A stretch of DNA of 64,000 nt, taken from contig JABMCL010000557.1 in assembly GCA_018857735.1 (NCBI GenBank), forward strand, positions 453,501-517,500, in the 5' to 3' direction. Under the pieces are notes generated by a model. It worked only from the letters and a program-made list of their open reading frames with translations. It was not told where the DNA came from and ran no database searches. Below, piece by piece: positions 1 to 30,800 of the stretch. A program made the position numbers and the translations under genes. The first letter of the stretch is position 1, and every line of letters begins with the position of its first letter. This stretch comes from Alviniconcha marisindica. Its lineage: Eukaryota > Mollusca > Gastropoda > Provannidae.

Positions 1-28
1 GGGGGAGGGGGGGGAGGGGGAGGGATGG
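1..28. repeat. Poly-G tract at window edge
   Basis: G-rich run interrupted by single A residues. A similar G-run at 176-193 separates duplicates A and B of the transporter's last exon. Confidence 0.9.
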
Positions 29-36
29 ATGTGTCA

Positions 37-131
37 TCATATCAGGTAGCTGAGCAGCAGGAAGATGATGTCACTCCCTGCCAGCCCCAGCATCATGCCA
101 AACATCATCAGCAACCCTGCTCCCTCCACCT
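37..131 (-). pseudogene. Duplicate A of ENT terminal exon
   Basis: Third copy, reading A-G-L-L-M-M-F-G-M-M-L-G-L-A-G and ending S-Y-L-I then TGA (37-39). It keeps an open frame and a stop, but its AG (gtgggccag) gives the wrong phase from exon 13. A poly-G tract (1-25) follows at the window edge. Confidence 0.65.
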
Positions 132-202
132 GCTCCTGGCCCACAAGGGTGGGGGTAGGGTGTGTGATGGGGAGGCAGGGGGGGGGGGGGGGAGAGGTAT
201 CA

Positions 203-304
203 CTATATCAGGGTTAACCAGCAGCAGGAAGATGATGGAGCCCCATGCCAGGCCCAGCATCATGCCAAACGTCATCACCGTTCCTGCTCCCTCCGCCCGC
301 TCCT
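203..304 (-). pseudogene. Duplicate B of ENT terminal exon
   Basis: Closely matches coding exon 14 (G-M-M-L-G-L-A-W-G-S-I-I-F-L-L-L-V-N) but has one extra base at the end, so the TAG is bypassed. Its only upstream AG (gtgggccag) would join exon 13 in the wrong frame. Probably non-functional; an unseen alternative donor cannot be excluded. Confidence 0.7.
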
Positions 305-348
305 GGCCCACAAGGGTGGGCGATGAGGGGTGCGGGACAGAGGTGTCA

Positions 349-19836
<19,488 letters not shown>

Positions 19837-19847
19837 CCAGAAGTTGT

Positions 19848-21397
19848 CTGTCCGTGCAGTATGACAATAAACAGTGATTCTGTTGTTAGTGTTAACCACA
19901 CATTTTCTATTTCTAATTCTCTGACACAAATTAACGCATGTGTGTTATTATGACTGACAAGAATCTGTGATCAATCCACACACAAAATTCATAGTGCGCA
20001 CTAGCAATAGCACAGTGCAGTGTGTCAAGGTTCTACTGTCTCATATTTTATGAGTCCAGCACAATCACTGGAACAGCAGCCACAGCGAAGATCACAGCCC
20101 AAAGTTGATTTGGTTTGCAACACAGTGAAACTTGATATTTTACCTGTTGTTGTTTCAAATTAGAGTGATAAATTATATTTATACAGGACATTGAACCCAA
20201 CAAATTGCGCAGGAAATGAAAACTGGGCATTTTGTCAAACAGGTTTGGCAGACTGGCAGCAGTGCAGTCTCAGCTAAATAAATATCCCTAAGCCAATTTG
20301 GTACTCAGTGTCCAGACTCATGCAGTCACATTTAGTCTGCACTGGGGTTAAAATTAATGTGTCATTCAAAATGTTTTTATTGACAACTCAAAAGAAGAAG
20401 TAGCAGACCCAGAGCTGTTTAACGTTTGTCACAGGTTTCACTCGCTCATCTTCAAAGTAAGTAAGTACTGTGAAAGTAGGCTAAGCAACTCCCACTGTCA
20501 ACTGGAAATTAACTTTGTAATGCGTGAACTAACTTATTGGTGACCATCCCAGATGCTGGGTAACACTGGGATTGGGATGGGGGTGCCACCATTTCCTTGC
20601 CTTTGTTTCATTCTGTGATCAGTTGTAATTGATTATTGCTATGATGTGCAACTAAGGACATGTTTCTGTATTTAAAAATATAATTGTTTTGTCTGTGAAA
20701 AGTTCAGTTAATAAATAAATGCGAAATAAACAGAGAAGTTTGCATCCAAAATGGCGTTAAAAAACGGGACAGGCTTATCCCTTGCAGGTGTTGATCTGGT
20801 TGGTGTGCAAGGATCAGCGGTCAGAATAAACAATTTGGGCTAAATCTGCAGTTTGAAAACCAACCTTGAAGCCGGCAGAAGAGATGATTTTTCACTTTAT
20901 TTCCATAATTCTAAAACCAGCTCTGAAAAACGGCTACACGTTGGTTACATGCGTTTCCACTACCTTCGATAACAAACAAGTATCTGCAACACATTTGCAT
21001 CACTTGAAAACCCAAAGATGTGTTGACATTGTCAAGAGTAAATACCCTGCAGTTTAGCAGAAGTAAGAAACTGTCTGGAACAGATTACAGAAATGACAGA
21101 TTTCAAGCTGCAAAGTACGCTACCCCCACTTCACTTCCGTATGTAATGAATGCAACGGTATCGAATTGCGGTCATTTACAGTCAAAGCATCCCATGAAAC
21201 CCGATTTTTTATCCCATTCTGATACTACGTCATCCATCTGTGTGTTAAAAATACATAGATTCGGAGCAGAAATGCACAAAATTTTGTTTCAAATCGAGGT
21301 CATTTCCGGTCTCCGTTTTGTAACAAAACGTGCTTGAGGTGTGCATCAGTGAGTTTCAGCTTGATTTTCAATTTTCCTGACTTGCTGTAGCCGTACT
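19848..21397. other. Region between ENT coding exon 1 and a small plus-strand gene
   Basis: Nothing convincingly coding. If the ENT 5' UTR exon lies further upstream (candidate near 23091), this is part of ENT intron 1. Confidence 0.5.
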
Positions 21398-21870
21398 ATG
21401 GTAAGTACACTTGATTCTAATGATACATTTAGCAGATTATGGCAATTGTTTTAATCGATGGCAATGTTTGGGTTTTGGGTTGAGAAAACCTACAAGACTA
21501 AACGAGGGCAAGAGCAAGTGTACCGTGGGCAGGTGAGCAATTTTGTCAAAGCGTAAGCAATGTTTTCAATTTAATGTACTGTACACCACCACCACCACCA
21601 CCACCCTCGACCCCCCTCCCAGTGATATATGGCTAGCTGGTGGCAGTGTATTTCCCTCAGTGATGAATAAAGCATTCTGTATTCTGTACTTGCTTTTTCT
21701 TCCTTTCGTTTGGATTTTTTTTTAAATTCATTTTAATACCTGGTCTTCTATTTGCTAATGTGCAGGTCATCAACTTTGATGAGAACACTCGCCTCAGTAC
21801 TGTGAAATTTGTGAAGCGGCAAGGGCGACACTACACATTCCCCCAGATTGACGATGTTGACCAGTGTTGA
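21398..21870 (+). CDS. Candidate three-exon gene for a small basic protein
   Basis: Proposed exons: 21398-21400 (only the ATG, followed by gtaagt), 21485-21532 (acceptor ggttgag, donor GGGCAG|gtgagc) and 21766-21870 (acceptor atgtgcag, TGA at 21868-21870). All three join in phase 0 to a 51-residue product beginning M-K-T-Y-K-T-K-R-G and including V-I-N-F-D-E-N and F-V-K-R-Q-G-R-H-Y-T-F. The last two exons look like real coding sequence. The first junction is weaker: translation could instead start at ATGGCAATG at 21459, inside exon 2. I do not recognise the family. It lies divergently beside the transporter, and ATTAAA follows the stop by about 10 nt. Confidence 0.5.
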
Positions 21871-21977
21871 AGAGAAAGAATTAAACTTAAAGATCATAGA
21901 TGCACCAGATGTTGACCATCGTCTTCACTATTCTTTTAGGGACTGATGTTGTGTTTGCTTTGAATGTGTGAGGGTGG

Positions 21978-22147
21978 TACAGTAAAACCTCCCCATGAAG
22001 ACCTTCCCTATTAAGATTCCTCCCTTTTTTTCCCCCAGCCACTATACGGCATCTGCATTTATGATTCCCTATTAAGACCCCCATTCCCCCAGCTGAGACT
22101 TTATTTTGGTGAATTTGGGGAGGTCTTAATAGGAAGGTTCCACTGTA
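21978..22147. mobile_element. MITE with pogo/Tigger-like inverted ends
   Basis: Left end TACAGTAAAACCTCCCCATG; right end, inverted, TACAGTGGAACCTTCCTATT. Both contain CTATTAAGA motifs and TA at the boundary. About 170 bp with no coding capacity, just 3' of the small gene. Confidence 0.75.
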
Positions 22148-23090
22148 TATGGAGCCAGCCAGAAAGTATACATTTACCAGGTTGAGTATGTGTCATTTGT
22201 GTGTACAGTATTGGATGATTCTGTGTACAAGTTTTTGTGTGTGTTTTGTACCTGGTAGTTTCAGACTGGATGAGTCTGTGTGCAAGTTTTTGTGTGTGTG
22301 TGCTTTGTACTTTATGCTGACCATGATAAAAATATAAAAATAGAATGTTCTGGTAACACTTATGAGTCAGTTTCTGGTCAAACTGTGAGTATGTCACACA
22401 TTGTAAACTGTAGCGAACTAAACGGTTTCCACGTAACTTACATCATGTTGAGTAAGCACAGAATGTTTTATTTTTGCAACAACAATGACCAGTTTCTCAA
22501 AGAATGCTGCCATCAAAACATTCCCATCCATAAAAAAAAACAAAGTCTTCCAGCAAAGTCTGTGCCACTACCAGAATTGTTGAGTTGTGGAAATGATGTA
22601 AGTTACGGTTTCCATTTTCAACACAGTACTACAAATTTTATGGCATTAGATTTTCTCAGCTTCTTGATACCAGAATGTTTGCTGACTCAAAGACATTCAC
22701 AAAGACTTGCAACTTGGCTACTCACTTTCTTAACTTTTGTGAAAATGATGTGAAATGGAAACCATGTAACCAACATCATGGGCAGTCACGTAGCCATTTT
22801 AATGCCAGATCGTGAAAACATGGCAAGAGATTTTGGTGTAACCTTATCACAGAAACATCAAGGCAAGGATACTCTTTCGTTTAAGTGCAGTTTGGTCCAC
22901 TTTTTCTTAACTTTTTTTTTCTTCTGATCCCCAGTCCCACCCTCTGTTACCCAGTATCTGGGATGGTCACATTGATAATCGCATCAAACTGGGACACAAC
23001 TTACAGAAATTAGAGTCACACTCACAGGCAATAAATTGTCAAAAGTATCCAACCAATAAAACAACGACAAAATCCACACCAGTACTCACC

Positions 23091-23210
23091 CGATCTACAG
23101 TGTGCACACAACTCAGGACTTGCAGAAGAACTGCTGTACTTTAACTTCCAACTTTTGTCGGTGAAATCAGCTGATGCCTCTTTACAAGACTGTTGGACTT
23201 CCCACCCGTT
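23091..23210 (-). other. Possible ENT 5' UTR exon
   Basis: On the minus strand, GTAGATCGG|gtgagt at 23091 is a good donor in the region upstream of the transporter, which needs an upstream exon to feed the acceptor at 19847. The 5' boundary is arbitrary. Choosing this donor among others is a guess. Confidence 0.25.
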
Positions 23211-24604
23211 TCTCCATCGCTAAAAAAATTATTTTGTCCAGGACTTTTATTTCGTGCCGTTTCCACATTGAGTACAGCAACTCAATTAGTCTGAAAAAGT
23301 GTGACCATCTTCGGAGAGAAACATACTTATTATGATTATCTTCAACATAAGTACAGGGGCAGATCGCAACGCGCTACGAAGAAGAAGTCATGTGATCCAG
23401 ATAAAGCCGATAAGAAACAATATAACTAGATACCAGAACCTTAAATATTTTCTCAAACACAATGAAGACTATCGTGATACCATGATTTTAAGTACAACCC
23501 AGGCTTTTTTCTATCTCACAAACTTTAGGATTTTGTTTGTTGGTTTGTTGGTTTTAAACATTTGACCAACCAACATTAAACAACTGCCAACAAAAATTTG
23601 GGTGCAATGGAAAGAATTGTAAATAAAATTGTACACATTTCTTTAAAGTAAACATGGTGCTTAACGTGCACAGAAACCATAAGGCTTATTAGGGACGGGG
23701 CATTTCTTTACTTGGTTTTATGTCTTATATACTGATGATCAGAGACCACCCCGCAAAATGATAGACTACTGACTTTTAAGACAGTATTTTTGACAGCTTT
23801 TTTTCCTCCACAGTTTCTTGTAAGTGAACCTCTCACCATGCAAGGATCACCCCTTTGTTGATAATTTTTGCAGTTGAGCTTTAGCATCAGTGACTGAGAA
23901 ATCACAACATGCAGAAAAAAATCCCTCAAACATGGTCATTGTTTTTCCATGACAGTGCTCAACCTTTTTTTCTTTTTGTTTAAAATTTGTATGTCACTTG
24001 CGTTTTTTTGTTGTTTGTTTTTTCAAGCATAACTTCCATAAGCATAAGACATGTTTATCTGGAATTCTCAAGACAAGTTTAGTTCATAATGGACAAAAGA
24101 AATTAAAATAGACTTAAAAATTAGGATTTGGTTTGATTAATTATTTTTCTGCTATTTTTATCTGTTACAATCACCAATATTACCTTAATAAATTTGATGT
24201 ATACTGTTTTCTGCATAACTGTCTCAGAACTGCATATCCAAACAAATACTAGTGCAGCTCTTAGCTGTTGGTCTTGGAATGATCAGTACTGTGACTTTTG
24301 CAATTTTCTAATCTTGATACAAAATTAAGTTTTTGTACTTAATCTTTGATCATGATGAATGATTTCTTTTTCTTTTCTTTTTTCTTTTTGTGTTTCTTTC
24401 TTTTTCAGATGACTAGTTCCATTTAAGATTTAAAAAATAAGGTCAATTGTTCTCAATAATTCATCACTATCATTCCAGCCATGGACAAATATTGTTTCAT
24501 GAATTTGCATGTCATGGCTTTCGATACCAATCAGGCTTCAGTTTTGGGGGTTGATTGCGTCAGTTTATTTATTTTATGAGAAAATTATATTTACAGACGA
24601 AATT

Positions 24605-24662
24605 GCCGGAAAAGGGTTAGCTTTCACACATGCGCATTTCGTCCCACGTGTTTAGACACAAG
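24605..24662 (+). promoter_or_regulatory. WDR43 proximal promoter / 5' UTR
   Basis: Within 60 bp upstream of the ATG are an ETS-like CCGGAAA (24606-24612), an NRF1-like CATGCGCAT (24629-24637) and a canonical E-box CACGTG (24645-24650), the MYC/MAX site common in ribosome-biogenesis genes. There is no TATA box. The combination suits a TATA-less housekeeping promoter; binding is inferred. Confidence 0.5.
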
Positions 24663-24854
24663 ATGGCGTCTGGTAGCAATGTAGCATCTTCATTTTCTCC
24701 TAATGGAACATATTTGGCGTTCTCGGGATATGATGGGATTTTGAAAATATTGGAAACTGCTACGGGAAATTCCATTGCAGATTTCAGCCCGAGCAAACAT
24801 CTCACAGCGACTTGCACATGCTTGCAATGGGGACCTGGTCGCCATTTGAAATCT
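24663..24854 (+). CDS. WDR43: WDR43 exon 1
   Basis: Residues 1-64, ATG in context ACAAGATGG. Includes S-F-S-P, a first WD blade and H-L-T-A-T-C-T-C-L-Q-W, matching H-L-S-G-T-C-T-C-L-A-W of human WDR43. Donor AAATCT|gtaagt. An in-frame ATG at 24630 would add 11 residues but is less likely. Confidence 0.93.
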
Positions 24855-27800
24855 GTAAGTTTCGAAACCATGACCAGGTGGTACTGGTACTACTAGTACT
24901 ACTAGTGGTAGTGGTACACGTTTTAAATACTCGCTTGTTGAAACTGCGAATGAGATAGCCATTTAATGTTTCGTTGTGCAGTGTGTTTATTGAAACCTGG
25001 TTTTATTACATGAATTTATCGATGACCGTTTGCTACTGTTAATGAATAATGTGTTATTACTTATAAGTAATTGTGTGTGTGTGTGTGTGTGTACTGTGAC
25101 TAGTGAGGTGTGTGACTGTGAGTGTGTCTGTGAGACACTTTCTAGTTTCTTGACTTCCAAGACTAGATCACGTACTTGATGATAGATCTGTTTTCAGGGC
25201 TCCCCATTTGTCACTACTCTAGGGGGTCGACTCACCCTGTCTTGCATTTTGCAATTTAAAACTAATAAAAGGGTATTTTCACCATCGTCAGAAAATTGTA
25301 AAACAGTTAAAATTGTAGAAGGAAAGCAGTTGTTTTTTGTTGTTGCTTTTTTTAAATTTTGGAAGTTTGTGTGTCAGGGCTCCCCTTTTTTGTGTAATTT
25401 AACATTAATCACTTAATGAGAACATCAAACCTGAAATCGGTAAACACAAAGGCCATTCCAAGCTGGGTGTAATTAATTTAAAAGCACTGGTGACTGTCAG
25501 TGACATGGAAATCTCAACTTTGTCTAGAGATTTCTGTACACTGACTCCGTGCTTCTTTCCTGGTACAGCATCTTGATGGTTATCATTTTTTTGATGTCAC
25601 TTTGTCAGCACTGAACCTGAATGCCGAATTGTTGGGAAATGACTGGATCACTTATGTGTAAACACAGTGCTTTCTTGGTTACTTGGGATACTTGTCTTTA
25701 TCAAAACCATAAACCCTGTGAACTGTGAATCTGATTATATTTTGCTGTAGGCCTACTGGATTTACTGTTTCAGTGTTTGTTCCACTGCAGCTTTAACAAT
25801 GTTTTGCGCTAGATTATTTATAGTAATTATACTGGATTATTTTAACAGAATATTTGTCTTGAGCAGTGAAGAATCAGTAGTTTACTAGTTGTCATCACAG
25901 GTCCACTACACTGATTTTTAACTGATATTTTCACTCCTTACTAATAGTAATACTATTATAGTATTAAGTGTACTATCATGTAACTGCATTTAACCACCAT
26001 ATAATTATAAAGCAGGTGAGAAAATGACTATGGGTCATTAGATGTAAAAGACATCACACTAAGTGACTAACTTACAAAGCCTTCAGTGGCCTGCAGATCC
26101 AGTACTATCTGCACAGAGAATGAGATGCTGAATTTAATGCAGACTTTGGAACAGCGCAATAAAAATATTATGTATAGTATTAGTAAGTCTGTGTTGTTTG
26201 ATATGCTGCAGCCCCAGAGCCCTCGGAAGAAGAAGAAGAAAAAGTCAGATGTGGAGGCAGCAGTGGGTAATCTGGATCTCATTGCCATGGGGACAACAAG
26301 CGGCACAGTTCTGTTGTACAGTTTTGCCAGAGGCCAAGTTCATACACACTTGGTATGCATTTGTTGTGTGCCTTTTGTTGTTGGGAATGTTATTGTTGTT
26401 GCTCTGATAAGCTGGCACAAACAGTTCAGTGTTTCTCTTTGTCTTACTTCAGTAAGTCTTATCTTCTTAGTCTTACTTATGTTACACTGAATGGAACCCC
26501 TGGTAGTGGTGCGTAGAATCTACCATTACCAAAAATCTGCAGTGTAAGAATACTAAAGCCCCTGCATGAGAGATAACATCTCTTTTCAGACCACATAGAA
26601 AAATAATTGTTGTAGTCTCCTTAGACTTTAGAGGTTTTGTTAATAATCGCTGCTCTGACTCTGCCCGTGTGTCACAACTACAGTTTGATGATTTTAATTT
26701 TTTATGTGGTTAGAAAGTGGTGGCATTTGTCATACTGGAACATTATGAATGTTGCATCACTTGAATGGACATGATCTCATTTGTGAACTCATACTGGAAC
26801 ATTAAGAATGTTGCTTGTTGATTAATATTAATAATATTAATATTGTCAGTCATAGATCTTATCAGTATATATGACTTAGTGCCAAAAGGTGCGCAAGAAA
26901 AGAGGACAGAGGTACTAGAAAATAAAGTTGACAGGATGTGAGTGAGTAATGCATTTTTTTAATGAACACATGTGAAGTCATCCACCAGTGAAGGGAGAAG
27001 GCAGTGCTGCTCTTCGTTCCTGAGAAATTTGACTTTCAATGTGATTTGTGACAAGATGTTGAACATTACACATTACAACAAGCCCACATCACTGTGCTGC
27101 TAATCATGCAGTTAACTGTGAAAACCCAACTGATCGTACAAGATGTGATCCACATGAGTATTACCAAGTAAACTGTTGTTCTGTGTCACACAGAACAGCA
27201 TGTCAAGCATAGTTTGTTGTAATACATAACGTTCAACATACCGCCAATCTTGAACATTTTTAAATGAATAAAAAGCAACACATTTTGGAACATAAACAGT
27301 TATTCTTTAATAGAACAATATGTGACAAGGAAGATTTGATGATTTTTTTCCCTCAAATTTAAGCTTTCTTGACATAAACAGCAAATGATGTAAGAAATAT
27401 GTCGTACATTACTATTTCAACAAGATGTACAATGCTGTTTGTTTCTTGATGAAAATGATAAATCAGTAACTTTTTATTACCGTAGAGTATAAAGATACAT
27501 AACTATTTCCATGTGAACAGTTTTTGCTGCTTTAATTTTGTTGTAGTGGATAGAATAATGTTAAATAGATGACATGGCATTTTGTTTTTCATAACAAAAT
27601 AAATAATACTTATTATTTAACAAACAAGTAAGTGTTTTGTAAGAGAAAATGGAGCAAGTAAGAGTGAGTGCAACTTTTGCTGCTTTTGGGTGTCACAGAA
27701 AAACACACGCGCAACCTGTCATCCATGCGTTTCTTGGTCATGTTGACTCGGCTGCCTAGGACAAAAATAGTTGAACAGTTAACTTCAAAGTGAAAAAAAA

Positions 27801-30800
27801 AAAATAATAAATAGAAAAAATCGTAATAAATATTACTAAAAAAGATCACTGCCAAAGAATAATGCTATTAAGATCGGCACCTTACATTTTTAGAACTCTG
27901 GAAGGCAGACAGGCATGTTCACTATAATTATGTCGAACGTTATTATTTCCACAGCTCGTGTTGTAATCATAATGTTCAGCATCTAACTCGACGACTTTAA
28001 CCTGCGTAAATTCAAATTGTCTACCATATATGATGATTTGTTTGAAGACGTAGTTTGTAAACAAAATGAACTGCGTTAAGCGCAAGCAAAAAATGTAAAG
28101 AGTACAATCAGAATATACTGTTTATAACCAGTCTGCTGTCGCACATTACGATTTCAACACGCACTCATGTTGTACAAAACTCGGTGAAAACAAATTTTCG
28201 AAAGCATCTGAACAAACTTTAGATCGACAGCAACAAAAACTCACTCTGTATGCTAACATTCCGATACTTTTAAAAGATTCGGCATATACCAATATAAATA
28301 TCATCGTATAACCGGAAGATTTGACTAAATCTCTGATGAACGTTTAAATAAAGTTGAACATTACAGTCTTCAAAAATATTACCACACACCTTTTGCATAT
28401 CAGAACGTCTCTTCCATGCAGCCATGTGCTAAAAGCATGGCTGACCGGAAGTAGTGCAAAAGCGCAAAAACTTTATTATTTTCCTTTTGCTTGTTTAATC
28501 TAATACGTTGTTGAACATTATTTATTGCAACAATTTTATGAAGAATGGCAAAATAGATTTAAAAAACTACCCAGACATTTGGCAGTAAAATAAAACATTG
28601 GCACCTGATGCAGTGACGAACCACAGTGACTGGAGTAAAGTTTCGATGAAAGAGAAAGTCCGTTCTTCACTAGATTGTCTGCGGATGCTGGTCATGAAAC
28701 ATTTCAACACACATAACGTTCGACCGAGGGATATTTCGGAGCCTCTAACTCCCAAAACAAAACTTAGTGATAATCGATTTTATATGCACTGTGTAAAGCC
28801 ATATATCTCCTCTGTGCAAATCTGTGACTGAGGTAATGTTTTGATTCGTCATGTACGTGAATGAAAGCATCGAAAGCACTCACCGTGAGCGTGTCCGTTT
28901 TCAGGGGTCGAATTTCGTGGTGCTTTTCACTTTCAAAAAATAATATTTCTCCAGCTGCTCCAGATTTGGAGCTCATATTGTTTCCACTGTGATAGTGACC
29001 AATTATGAACGCACACGCAAAGCAACAACAAGACAAAGTGTTTGAAATGGATTTTATTGACAGTCAAAAATTGGACCCCCCATTTGCGCACCTTTTGGCA
29101 CCTTTTCTCAGAGTGCATGTTAATTGTTATGTAAAAATTGAAATAATTATAATATGCCTGTGTCTGATTATACCTTTTATGATAAATAATGCATGTTAAT
29201 TTAATAATTGTTCACTTATTTCAGTGATACTAATAGTAATGGTACGATAATATTAGTTTTATACCCCTGCACAGTTTTGAACTTCATTCATGTTTTATAA
29301 ATGAGTGTTGGTATTATTTATTAACATAGTTACAGGAATGGGAACTAGTATTTATGAAGGATGGTATAAATTGATTTGAAAGTCCAGAAGTGGAAACTTT
29401 ACATTAATTGTAGTTTTATACATTTTTGTGTGGAACTAATGCTAAAAAAAAGAGAGTATTAGTCTATTACAAATCCTTGCAGTTGCAATTTAATAATTTA
29501 TAATATGTATGATGTAATGGCTCTCTAATGCTTAGTGTACTCACAATTGTTAAGCATAAGTATAATGATGTTATTTTCTCATACTTAAACTGTGTTGAAG
29601 TTAAACGTTTAGTGAGAATATACACCTGTTGTACAAAACAGTTAACATGGCTGTGTCTGATTATGCATTTTATGACAACATGATTCATGAATAAACTTCA
29701 TTTGATTTTTTTATCTTGTTGGCTTTGCCTTTGGGTTCTGCAGCAGTCATTGTGGAGTGTACAGTACTTGTGCAATGATAATTTGCTCTATTAAGTTGCA
29801 TGGTCATTATCGGTACTGACACTACAGGAATGATGTCATTGCAGGAAAAGGGGCACACAGACCAGGTGACAGATGTATGTTGGCACCCAGATGGCACCAC
29901 ACTCTACAGCAGTTCCCTTGATGGACACGTTGTGGAGTGGAATGTTGCCTCATCACAAGTTAGAGAGTGAGTCCTGTGCCTGCAGAGATAACAAAAATAT
30001 TAATAATACTGAAAATAATAACATTGCTGTGGGGTACCCAGCTGCTCAATTCACACAACTGCATCGAGCAAAAGCACTTTCCATTCCCGAACAAAACCCA
30101 TCTTGATTAGAAACCGTCAAAATGCGGACATGCATAAGTTAAGACAGACATCCCTTGGACTTGGAGTATGGACTAATAGTAAGGATACACCAAGCGTGAA
30201 CATTGACATCTCACAAAATATACAGTACAGAAAGAAAAACGGTTTTCATGCTCACTTTTTGTGCATAGGGGAAAGTTGACCCATCAACTCCACCAACTGG
30301 TCCACCAAACCCACTGTTTAGGCTATAATTTAAACCTTGGTTGTTGTTTTTTCTCCAGAAAATGGAAAGCATCAAGTGGAGGCATCCATTCCATGTGTCT
30401 TTGTTCCTCCTCTCGTCTCCTGACAGCTGACCGTGAAATCAAGATGTGGGATTTAGCAACAAGAACATTAATACAGGTAAGCAGCAGTGGGTCTCGTGAC
30501 CTGTGCAGGTGATCAAAGTGGACTTTGCTTGGTCTGCTGTCAGGCCATGCAGTCTTGTCACCTGCTGTTTGAACTGAGTATGTGGCTGAGACTGAGAGCT
30601 ACAAAACAAAAACTTAAAGCTGAGTAACTACTCTTTTACGTTTAGAAGTCTGGTAAAGTGGTATCACATGTTTGTTTTAACTGAATATTTTTCAAAACAT
30701 TGCATTATCTGTGATGAAGCTAAACCTTGGGACTAAGGAGAAGAAAGGAAAGAGATCATTGAGGGCTTTATAAATAGCATTTACACCATGATTGTTATTG

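Larger units (their letters stand above)
21871..24600. other. Intergenic region upstream of WDR43
   Basis: AT-rich, with the MITE above and a SINE family A fragment (23648-23700, GTAAACATGGTGCTTAACGT-like). No other supported feature. Confidence 0.6.
26353..29844 (+). other. WDR43 intron 2, with inverted-repeat elements and a possible nested exon
   Basis: Longest early intron (3.5 kb). Contains the TIR element at 27058-27229, related palindromic pieces at 27404, 27930-27978 and 28141, and a minus-strand candidate exon at 28884-28976. Confidence 0.7.

Noticed and set aside
37..304. Terminal exon copies A and B as normal alternative exons
   Set aside because: Their visible AG gives the wrong phase from exon 13, and copy B lacks a stop in the conserved frame.
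24630..24662. Upstream in-frame ATG of WDR43
   Set aside because: It would add 11 residues overlapping the E-box region; the ATG at 24663 has the better context and fits the family N-terminus.
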